Origin: Pseudomonas graminis
Lineage (GTDB): Bacteria > Pseudomonadota > Gammaproteobacteria > Pseudomonadales > Pseudomonadaceae
NCBI RefSeq assembly: GCF_001705435.1
Contig: NZ_MDEN01000065.1
Span: 248,001-312,000, forward strand
DNA: 64,000 nt
Reading direction: 5' to 3'
Shown: positions 56,140-63,149 of the stretch, one piece after another
Layout of the letters: the number at the start of each line of letters is the position of its first letter
Numbering within the stretch: position 1 is the stretch's first letter
Translations under genes and position numbers: made by a program
The notes under the pieces: generated by a model
Seen by the model: only the letters and a program-made list of their open reading frames with translations
Database searches by the model: none
What the model was told of the DNA's origin: nothing

Positions 56140-58635
56140 ATGAGCATTTCAAACAAAGCAATGTCTGGTACCAGCGCAGCACCCATCAGTCTGCCGATCG
56201 AAGGAATGACCTGTGTTTCCTGTGTCGGACGCGTAGAGGCGGCGCTTGGAAAAGTCCAAGGTGTCGGCAGCGTCGTGGTTAACCTCGCGACGGAACGGGC
56301 GGAAGTACGGGCGAGCGGAAACGGCCCGGTCGACCGTGCTGCCTTGGTCCAGGCAATCGAGAAAGCAGGATACGTTGTTCCTGCGCAGACAATCGAACTG
56401 TCTGTCGAAGGCATGACCTGCGCATCGTGCGTCGGGCGAGTCGAGCGTGCGCTTCAGGCCGTGCCGGGCGTGAGCCAGGCTACGGTGAACCTGGCGACCG
56501 AGCGTGCGACGATACGCGGCGTGGCGGCGCTTGATGCGCTGCTGGCGGCAATCGAGAAGGCCGGCTATGAAGCCCGCAGCCTTGACGCCAATGTTCGCTC
56601 CGGCGATGACGAGGCCGAAGCTAGGAAAGATGCAGAACGATCGGCGCTCAAGCGCGACCTGCTGCTCGCCACGGCGCTCGCGCTGCCGGTCTTCATTCTC
56701 GAGATGGGCTCGCACCTGATCCCTCCCATGCACCATTGGATCATGGAGAACATCGGTCAAGGGCCGAGCTGGTATCTGCAGTTCGTGCTGACAACCTTGG
56801 TATTGCTCGTCCCAGGACGCCGTTTCTATACCAAAGGGTTTCCCGCACTGCTGCGGCTTGCGCCGGACATGAATTCGCTCGTGGCTGTCGGTACGTTAGC
56901 CGCGTATGCGTATTCGTTGGTCGCCACCTTCATGCCCGGCCTGCTGCCGGCCGGCACCGTGAACGTCTACTACGAAGCGGCGGCCGTGATCGTGGCACTG
57001 ATCCTGCTGGGACGGTTTCTGGAGGCCCAGGCAAAGGGGCGCACATCGCAGGCCATCCAACGACTGGTCGGCCTGCAGGCAAAAATGGCCCACGTGGAAC
57101 GCGGCGGCCGTGCAACCGACATTCCGATTGGCGACGTCGTCGCCGGCGATGTGGTTGAGGTACGTCCGGGCGAGCTTATTCCGGTCGACGGCGAGGTGAT
57201 GGAGGGCGACAGTTACGTCGACGAATCCATGATTACCGGCGAACCTGTCCCGGTAAAAAAATCAAATGGAAGTGCCGTGGTAGGTGGCACCGTCAACCAG
57301 AAGGGCGCCTTTACCCTGCGGGCCACAGCCGTGGGTGGGCAAACGGTGCTCGCCCAGATCATTCGCCTGGTGGAACAGGCACAGGGCTCCAAGTTGCCGA
57401 TCCAGGCGGTGGTCGACAAGGTAACGATGTGGTTCGTGCCGGCAGTCATGGGGGTGGCCCTGGCCACCTTCCTGATCTGGCTCGCTTTCGGTCCGTCACC
57501 GGCGCTGAGCTTCGCCTTGGTGAACGCCGTGGCGGTACTCATTATCGCCTGCCCGTGCGCGATGGGGCTTGCGACGCCAACCTCGATCATGGTCGGTACT
57601 GGACGCGGGGCGGAGCTAGGCGTGCTTTTTCGTAAGGGCGAAGCATTGCAACTCCTGAAGGACGCGAAAGTGGTGGCGCTGGATAAAACCGGCACGCTGA
57701 CTGAAGGACGGCCGGCCCTGACTGACTTGGAAGTTGACCCCACTTTCGAGCGTGCTCAGGTACTGGCAAGCATTGCAGCGGTAGAGTCGCGCTCCGAACA
57801 TCCGATCGCGCATGCAATCGTCGAGGCTGCTGAGAAAGAGGGCCTAATCCTCCCGGCGTTTACTGAGTTCGAATCCGTTACCGGAATGGGCGTGCGCGCC
57901 TTAGTGAAGGACGTGCGCGTGGAAGTGGGGGCTGATCGGTACATGCGCTCGCTTGGCCTGAATGTAGCAGGCTTCGCGCAGACGGCGCAGAAGCTTGGCG
58001 AGGAAGGAAAATCTCCGCTGTATGCTGCAATCGATGGGCGCCTAGCCGCCGTTATTGCCGTGGCCGACCCTATCAAGGTGCACACGCCCGCTGCCATCGC
58101 TGCCTTGCACCGCCTGGGTTTGAAAGTTGCGATGATTACCGGCGATAACGAACGTACCGCCAAGGCGATCGCGTCACGTCTCGGAATTGACGAGGTTGTT
58201 GCTGAAGTCCTACCCGCGGGTAAAGTGGAGGCGATCCAGCGGCTTAGAGCCGAACACGGTTGCGTCGCGTTTGTAGGCGACGGTATCAACGACGCACCTG
58301 CGCTGGCCGAGGCTGACGTCGGCCTGGCGATCGGCACGGGTACCGATGTCGCGGTGGAAGCAGCGGACGTGGTGCTTATGTCAGGCAGTCTTCAGGGCGT
58401 CCCCAATGCTATCGCCCTGTCGAAAGCGACCATCGGCAACATCCGCCAAAATCTGTTCTGGGCCTTTGCCTATAACACGGCCCTGATCCCGATGGCGGCA
58501 GGCATGCTGTATCCCGCGTATGGCGTGTTGCTGTCACCGGTATTCGCCGCCGGCGCGATGGCATTGTCCAGCGTTTTCGTGCTTGCCAACGCGTTGCGAC
58601 TGCGCGGCTTTCAACCGCCATTGAAAGACGAATGA
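56140..58635 (+). CDS. cueA: Cu(I)-exporting P1B-type ATPase with two HMA domains (CopA/CueA type)
   Basis: 831 residues. Two HMA domains with GMTCVSC (about 23-28) and GMTCASC (about 91-96). Core motifs: VDESMITGEPVPVKK, IIACPCAMGLATP (CPC), DKTGTLTEG, SEHPIAHAIVEAA, GDGINDAPALAEADVGLAIGTGTD. It is the standard copper-tolerance exporter, normally activated by CueR. A MerR-type promoter is upstream and a broken cueR follows 15 bp downstream. Codon use is more GC-rich than the genes to the left, suggesting separate acquisition. Confidence 0.95.
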   Translation: MSISNKAMSGTSAAPISLPIEGMTCVSCVGRVEAALGKVQGVGSVVVNLATERAEVRASGNGPVDRAALVQAIEKAGYVVPAQTIELSVEGMTCASCVGRVERALQAVPGVSQATVNLATERATIRGVAALDALLAAIEKAGYEARSLDANVRSGDDEAEARKDAERSALKRDLLLATALALPVFILEMGSHLIPPMHHWIMENIGQGPSWYLQFVLTTLVLLVPGRRFYTKGFPALLRLAPDMNSLVAVGTLAAYAYSLVATFMPGLLPAGTVNVYYEAAAVIVALILLGRFLEAQAKGRTSQAIQRLVGLQAKMAHVERGGRATDIPIGDVVAGDVVEVRPGELIPVDGEVMEGDSYVDESMITGEPVPVKKSNGSAVVGGTVNQKGAFTLRATAVGGQTVLAQIIRLVEQAQGSKLPIQAVVDKVTMWFVPAVMGVALATFLIWLAFGPSPALSFALVNAVAVLIIACPCAMGLATPTSIMVGTGRGAELGVLFRKGEALQLLKDAKVVALDKTGTLTEGRPALTDLEVDPTFERAQVLASIAAVESRSEHPIAHAIVEAAEKEGLILPAFTEFESVTGMGVRALVKDVRVEVGADRYMRSLGLNVAGFAQTAQKLGEEGKSPLYAAIDGRLAAVIAVADPIKVHTPAAIAALHRLGLKVAMITGDNERTAKAIASRLGIDEVVAEVLPAGKVEAIQRLRAEHGCVAFVGDGINDAPALAEADVGLAIGTGTDVAVEAADVVLMSGSLQGVPNAIALSKATIGNIRQNLFWAFAYNTALIPMAAGMLYPAYGVLLSPVFAAGAMALSSVFVLANALRLRGFQPPLKDE

Positions 58636-58650
58636 GATGAAGGAGTTGAC

Positions 58651-58980
58651 ATGAATATTGGTGAAGCATTGAAAGCGTCTGGTGTACCGACAAAATGATT
58701 TGCTACTACGAAGATAGAGTTGATTGCGCGTGCGGCGCGCAGAGAGTCTGGCTACCGGGCATACGCCTTGAGCGACGTACATCGTCTGCGCTTCATCCGG
58801 CGTGCACGAGACCTCTGCTTCTCGATAATGGAGATTGGTGAACTGCTCAGCCTGTGGAATGAACGGTCGCGGCAAAGTTCCGATGTCAAACGCCTTGCGC
58901 AAGCGCATATTGCTGACCTGAAAGAGCGGATCAGGAATCCGCGCCGGATGGCAAAGATGTTGCAAGAGCTGATCGCTTGA
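58651..58980 (+). pseudogene. cueR: Frameshifted MerR-family regulator (cueR remnant)
   Basis: The ATG at 58651 after AGGAG starts MNIGEALKASGVPTK, then TGA. In the next frame come MICYYED, and from about 58720 AARRESGYRAYALSDVHRLRFIRRARDLCFSIMEIGELLSLWNERSRQSSDVKRLAQAHIADLKERI runs to the stop. Together these give a CueR-like protein with two frameshifts in the helix-turn-helix/wing region. The C-terminal cysteines of CueR (CxGxxxxxxC) are not present, so the end is altered too. The neighbouring ATPase probably depends on a chromosomal CueR. Confidence 0.85.
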
Positions 58981-58986
58981 TGCGCA

Positions 58987-59475
58987 GAAGCCCTCTACCA
59001 CGGGCAGGTAAGAGAACAACTGGTCAGTTAATTCTTGCACAGTCAGGCGATGGCGAATTGCCAGCTCTGCCGTTTGAATTAACTTGTCAGCTTCCGGAGC
59101 CATAGCTTGTACGCCGATCAGTTGCCCGGCGGTGGAGTCAACCACGAGCTTAATAAAGCCGCGTGTGTCGAAGTTCACGAGCGCGCGCGGCACATTATCT
59201 AGGCTGAGCATGTGACTGTCCGTCTCGATACCAGCTTGGTGCGCTTGCCCCTCGCTCTAGCCGACTGCCGCGACCTGCCGGTCAGTGAAGAGCACTCCTG
59301 GCATAGCGTTAAGGTCGAGCGCCGCTTTACCGCCCGTCATATTGATTGTCGCCCGGGTCCCAGCTGCGCCGCAACTAGCCAATTGTGGCTGGTCGGTGCA
59401 CTCGCCAGCAGCGTAAATGTTATGCAAGGTCGCCCGCAGATATGTGAGCCGGATAGCTCCGCCATTCGCAGTTGA
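58987..59475 (-). pseudogene. merA: 3' part of mercuric reductase gene (merA remnant)
   Basis: In two minus-strand frames. The upstream part gives HNIYAAGECTDQPQLASCGAAGTRATINMTGGKAALDLNAMPGVLFTDRQVAAVG, then a stop. The downstream part gives LSLDNVPRALVNFDTRGFIKLVVDSTAGQLIGVQAMAPEADKLIQTAELAIRHRLTVQELTDQLFSYLPVVEGF. These match the FAD/NAD domain end and dimerisation domain of MerA. The N-terminal two thirds and the C-terminal vicinal cysteines are missing. The 3' end abuts the cueR remnant. It is a fossil of a former mer operon. Confidence 0.85.
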
Positions 59476-59594
59476 TCTCAACTGGAATCGCGCTGATTGC
59501 GAACACGGCTGTTTTCGATTGCAAGCCGTTACATCTAGCACTTCAAGAAATTTTATTGAATTGTACTGCTAAGTTATGCGTGCAGATTGACTGG

Positions 59595-59942
59595 TTATCC
59601 AACGACGACTCGTTTTTTGTAGACCGCGTGACGGGAAACCGTGGTGCGAACGAACTCCAAGCCAAACTCCGCGGCTTCGCGTTTGACCTGCTTACCAAAG
59701 GTCACCCGGCTGGAGCGATCCAGGGTCTGCCAGACTTCTGGGCCGATGAGCTGCGGGATCTCGAACTCCATGTTCTCCGGCACTTTCAAGACGTTCTCCT
59801 TAAGCACCGCGGCGGCTCGATCTGTTGGAGTGTCGGTGCTGGCCACGTGAGCCTGCAGCAGCGCCAGAATCGTCGCCGCCGCATCGGTCTGTTTCTGCGC
59901 CCATACTTCGAGCTCAGGGGGGAGCGTTAGGGAAATGATCAT
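59595..59942 (-). CDS. DUF1413 protein next to recombinase
   Basis: 115 residues from an ATG with AGGAA upstream. Sequence MIISLTLPPELEVWAQKQ, then ENVLKVPENMEFEIPQLIGPEVWQTLDRSSRVTFGKQVKREAAEFGLEFVRTTVSRHAVYKKR. DUF1413 matches this FEIPQLxGxxWxxLxxxxRxxxGKxVK pattern. The start (LTLPPELEVWAQKQT) resembles a ribbon-helix-helix strand-helix. Such genes often sit divergently to tyrosine recombinase genes, as here; a role as repressor or directionality factor is plausible but unproven. The IR at 60003-60024 lies 60 bp upstream. Confidence 0.75.
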   Translation of the reverse strand: MIISLTLPPELEVWAQKQTDAAATILALLQAHVASTDTPTDRAAAVLKENVLKVPENMEFEIPQLIGPEVWQTLDRSSRVTFGKQVKREAAEFGLEFVRTTVSRHAVYKKRVVVG

Positions 59943-60002
59943 AGCGATTCCTTGTGTTGAAATTCATACGCATTGAGATTATGCAACTACATCGAGTAAA
60001 AC

Positions 60003-60024
60003 AATTGCATTTTATAATGCAATT
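60003..60024 (-). promoter_or_regulatory. Inverted repeat AATTGCATT-TTAT-AATGCAATT
   Basis: 9-bp arms, 4-bp spacer, 61 bp upstream of the DUF1413 gene in the divergent DUF1413/recombinase interval. Probable operator. Confidence 0.6.
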
Positions 60025-60070
60025 TGCAACAGCAGACTGAAATCTAACACCAAAATGCGAGAGAGCTAAA

Positions 60071-60098
60071 ATTGGTGATAAAATAGATTATCACCAAT
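60071..60098. other. Right Xer-like core recombination site (candidate att)
   Basis: A perfect inverted repeat: 11-bp arms ATTGGTGATAA (60071-60081) and TTATCACCAAT (60088-60098) around a 6-bp spacer AATAGA. Length (28 bp), 11-6-11 layout and the inner TAA...TTA ends are the same as in dif sites used by XerCD. It lies 102 bp upstream of the recombinase start. A related site with spacer AATAGG is at 28939-28966. It could also be the operator of the recombinase gene. Confidence 0.6.
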
Positions 60099-60199
60099 TA
60101 TTGCCGCTTATCGGTTTCGGAAGCAGCTGGAGCATTGAGCGTTTCTTTCGTGACTGAAAACTTGTGCATGTTCGTAAACAAGCCAATCATGAGAACAAT

Positions 60200-61162
60200 A
60201 TGCAGGAACTGACGAAAATCCATCAGAGCGACCAGCGTCGGCTTACGTCGGTCGAATTTCAGAAACTGGCCCAGGTACCGGCCGCGGTCGAGTGGTATGC
60301 CAACCTCGACAACCCTCGTACACGACGCGCCTACCAAAATGACCTGGAGGACTTCTGTGGTTTTGTCGGATTGGCTTCAGCGGATGAGTTTCGCGTGGTG
60401 ACCCGATCGCATGTTTTGGCCTGGCGCGCCCAGCTCGAGCATCGCGGTTTGGCCGGAGCGACGATCCGACGCAAGTTGGCGGCGCTGGCCAGCCTCTTTG
60501 ATCACCTTCTGGAGAGCAATGCGATTTCCGGCGGCAATCCCGTGCATGGGGTAAAACGCCCGAAGATTGAAAGCAACGAAGGCAAGACGCCGGCGTTGGG
60601 TGATCACCAGGCGAAGGCGCTGCTCGAGGCGCCGGATGAAACCACCCTTAAAGGACTGCGTGACCGGGCGTTGTTGGCCGTGCTTCTTTATCACGGGCTG
60701 CGCCGTGAAGAAGCGGCGCTGCTGCAGGTGAGCGACATTCAGGAGCGCCGCGGGATCCAGCATCTGAAAGTGCACGGCAAGGGCGGCAAGGTGCGGTACC
60801 TGCCACTGCACCCGGTGGCGGCTGGACGCATTCACCAGTACCTGGAAAGCTCAGGGCATCATTTGGCGGACAGGAAGGTGCCGCTGTTCATCCCATTGCG
60901 CGGCAAGCTTACCGGCGCCGGCATCACGGCCAATGGCATTTATACGATGGTCGCAACCTGTGCAAAAAAAGCCGGGATCGCGGTTGACGGGTTGGGCGTC
61001 CATGGACTCAGGGCAACTGCAGCCACCAATGCCCTGGAGCATGAGGCCGACATCGCCAAGGTCCAGGCCTGGCTGGGTCATGCCAATATCAGCACAACCA
61101 AAATCTACGATCGGAGGGAGAACCGTCCGGAGGATTCACCGACGTACAAAGTGAAATACTAA
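60200..61162 (+). CDS. Tyrosine recombinase/integrase (XerC-like), copy 2
   Basis: 320 residues from the ATG at 60200 (MQELTKIHQSDQRRLTSVEF); an ATG 36 bp upstream is in frame but not conserved with copy 1. Same domains as the 961-1914 recombinase: core-binding domain about 15-105 and catalytic RHRY residues (YHGLRREEA, HGKGGKVR, HGLRATA, LGHANISTTKIYDRR). Intact. Its promoter region contains a perfect Xer-like core site and is shared with the DUF1413 gene. It may mobilise the DNA to its left (copper island) or to its right. Confidence 0.93.
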   Translation: MQELTKIHQSDQRRLTSVEFQKLAQVPAAVEWYANLDNPRTRRAYQNDLEDFCGFVGLASADEFRVVTRSHVLAWRAQLEHRGLAGATIRRKLAALASLFDHLLESNAISGGNPVHGVKRPKIESNEGKTPALGDHQAKALLEAPDETTLKGLRDRALLAVLLYHGLRREEAALLQVSDIQERRGIQHLKVHGKGGKVRYLPLHPVAAGRIHQYLESSGHHLADRKVPLFIPLRGKLTGAGITANGIYTMVATCAKKAGIAVDGLGVHGLRATAATNALEHEADIAKVQAWLGHANISTTKIYDRRENRPEDSPTYKVKY

Positions 61163-61178
61163 TCTCTATCAAGCGCTA

Positions 61179-61209
61179 ACCGACTGCTATCGGGCCGAAA
61201 GCAGTCGGT
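61179..61209 (+). terminator. Hairpin ACCGACTGCT / AGCAGTCGGT after recombinase copy 2
   Basis: 10-bp arms with an 11-nt loop, 16 bp past the stop codon. No T run. Likely transcript end. Confidence 0.55.
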
Positions 61210-61230
61210 CGCAGGCAGCCCTTATGCTAG

Positions 61231-61287
61231 TCAACATTCTGTTGATCTACTAGGCTTCCACGATTAGGATAGTCAACAATGTGTTGA
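61231..61287 (+). promoter_or_regulatory. Two TCAACA-N3-TGTTGA operators upstream of the DauR-like gene
   Basis: Perfect dyads at 61231-61245 (spacer TTC) and 61273-61287 (spacer ATG), 42 bp apart centre to centre (four helical turns). A degenerate third site (TCAGAATGTTGA) overlaps the start codon at 61302. Arrangement suggests co-operative autoregulation, with looping or side-by-side binding. Confidence 0.65.
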
Positions 61288-61301
61288 AGTAGATAGTCAG
61301 A

Positions 61302-62015
61302 ATGTTGAAGTCATTTATAGAGCCCGCGTTTCAGGCACAGCTGATAGATCTGTTAGCCGGCACTGTGCGAGCCATTGGAAGCGTAGTGCCGCGCAATGCT
61401 GAAGTCGTTCTTCATGACCTGCGAACGCCTGACTATTCCATCGCTGAGATCGCCAATGCTCACGTCACGGGACGCCGTAAAGGCGATTCGATCCTGGCAG
61501 GATTACGCGCTGACCTTGCATTCAATGATGCGCTTGAGGAGAAGCTGGAGCCGATTTCGCTCTTGCTGGACTATCTGACACTCTCCAAAGATGGCCAGCC
61601 CCTACGTAGCAGCACAGCGCTTTATCGTGACCAAAACGGCAAAGCGTTTGCCGCCCTGTGCATCAACGTGGACCAGGCGTGCGTCCTTGATGCTCTCCAG
61701 GTGCTTCAAGCGTTGGCTGGTGGCTCAGAGGGTAGCGCTCGTGTTGTAAACCCCATCACTGCGTCTGATAACGCTGAACCGATCAATCACACGATTGACG
61801 AGTTGATGCGCGAGATCATTCGTGACGCTACGGAGCTAAGCCCAGGTACAGGTCGCACCGATATCAAACGTGCCAACCTGTTGGCCGTATCGGAAATGCA
61901 AGACAAAGGCATCTTTCTGATCAAGGGTGGCGTGGAAAAAGCCGCCGCGGCATTGGGCGTGACGCGCTATTCGATTTACAACTACCTGGCAGAACTGAAA
62001 GGTACGGATGGCTAG
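61302..62015 (+). CDS. YheO/DauR-family regulator (PAS_6 + HTH)
   Basis: 237 residues. N-terminal YheO-like PAS domain (IDLLAGTVRAIGSVVPRNAEVVLHDLRTPDYSIAEIANAHVTGRRKGDSI...LDYLTLSKDGQPLRSSTALYRDQNGKAFAALCINVD), and a C-terminal HTH (RANLLAVSEMQDKGIFLIKGGVEKAAAALGVTRYSIYNYLAEL). DauR in P. aeruginosa represses D-arginine catabolism; others control amino-acid use. The next gene is a dehydratase and the third an exporter, so it probably controls amino-acid degradation or detoxification. Two dyad operators precede it. Confidence 0.88.
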   Translation: MLKSFIEPAFQAQLIDLLAGTVRAIGSVVPRNAEVVLHDLRTPDYSIAEIANAHVTGRRKGDSILAGLRADLAFNDALEEKLEPISLLLDYLTLSKDGQPLRSSTALYRDQNGKAFAALCINVDQACVLDALQVLQALAGGSEGSARVVNPITASDNAEPINHTIDELMREIIRDATELSPGTGRTDIKRANLLAVSEMQDKGIFLIKGGVEKAAAALGVTRYSIYNYLAELKGTDG

Positions 62016-62134
62016 GTTCGTCTCTTAGAGCCATGAAAGAACCCGCGTTGATACCTGCCGTCTGGATATCAGGCGCAAAGCCTCAACAGAACTGTAAGCC
62101 TTGGCCTGAACTTGGCCCAGTGGAGAGCAACAGC

Positions 62135-63052
62135 ATGTCCTTGAGCATCAAAACACCCCTACTCGAATCCCTGCCATTGAGTCAGATCAGTGGCACGAAG
62201 GTCTGGATGAAAATGGAGGCCATGCAGCCTTCAGGCTCTTTCAAGATCCGGGGTATCGGACATGCCTGCGCACGGCATCACGCACGCGGTGCCAAACGTT
62301 TCCTCTCCTCGTCCGGCGGCAACGCGGGGTTAGCGGTGGCCTACGCTGGCCGCCGTCTTGGCCTCCCAGTGATCGTGGTGGTGCCCGAAACAACGTCAGA
62401 GCGTGCAAGACACCTCCTGGCGCTGGAAAATGCCGAGGTTATCGTCCACGGCAAATCCTGGTTCGAGGCCAATGAGCTCGCTCGATCACTGCTTACCCCA
62501 GAGGACGCATTCCTGCATCCTTTCGACGATCCTCTGCTATGGGAAGGTCATGCATCGATGATCGATGAAATCATGGCCGATGGCGTCGTACCGGATGCAG
62601 TAATTCTCTCGGTAGGAGGCGGAGGACTTATCGCAGGTGTTGATGAAGGACTGCGCCGAAACGGGCTCGCCCAGGTACCGATCTTTGCGGTCGAAACTGA
62701 AGGCATGGCGTCGTACAGCGCCTCGTTAAATGCAGGCCACCTTGTCGAACTGCCTGCTCTGTCCGGGGTTGCAACGTCGCTGGGCGCACGCCAGGTCTGC
62801 CCCCGGGCCTTCGAACTATCCAAGGAGCGCCCGGTTTATCCGGTATTGGTCACTGACCGACAAGCAGTCGACGCATGCCTGACTTTTCTGGATGACCACC
62901 GCACTCTGGTCGAACCCGCATGCGGGGCCTCGCTCGCGGTGGTTTATGGGAATGCGATTGACCTGAAAGGCTTCCAAAACGTGCTGATAATCGTCTGTGG
63001 CGGCTCGACAGCGACAGTTGGCTCTTTGAAAGGCTTCGGCAATCAAAACTGA
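62135..63052 (+). CDS. PLP-dependent L-serine/threonine dehydratase-like enzyme
   Basis: 305 residues from the ATG at 62135 (MSLSIKTPLLES), with GGAG upstream; a 5' extension to 62033 is not conserved-looking. Fold type II PLP enzyme: PLP-lysine in MQPSGSFKIRGI (Lys of SFKxRG), phosphate-binding SSSGGNAGLAVAYA, SVGGGGLIAGV, and C-terminal VCGGS. This pattern resembles catabolic L-serine dehydratase/SDH-like proteins without an ACT regulatory domain. It converts Ser/Thr to 2-oxoacid and ammonia; the exact substrate is unknown. It is adjacent to the DauR-like regulator. Confidence 0.85.
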   Translation: MSLSIKTPLLESLPLSQISGTKVWMKMEAMQPSGSFKIRGIGHACARHHARGAKRFLSSSGGNAGLAVAYAGRRLGLPVIVVVPETTSERARHLLALENAEVIVHGKSWFEANELARSLLTPEDAFLHPFDDPLLWEGHASMIDEIMADGVVPDAVILSVGGGGLIAGVDEGLRRNGLAQVPIFAVETEGMASYSASLNAGHLVELPALSGVATSLGARQVCPRAFELSKERPVYPVLVTDRQAVDACLTFLDDHRTLVEPACGASLAVVYGNAIDLKGFQNVLIIVCGGSTATVGSLKGFGNQN

Positions 63053-63149
63053 CCCGCCTAGGTCAGCAAACCCGCCAATGCTGTAACTAAGGCTGCAGCT
63101 TCCTCTTTTTCCTAAATCGTGCGCGTGCCAAGCGTCTGCGGGAGAGTGT

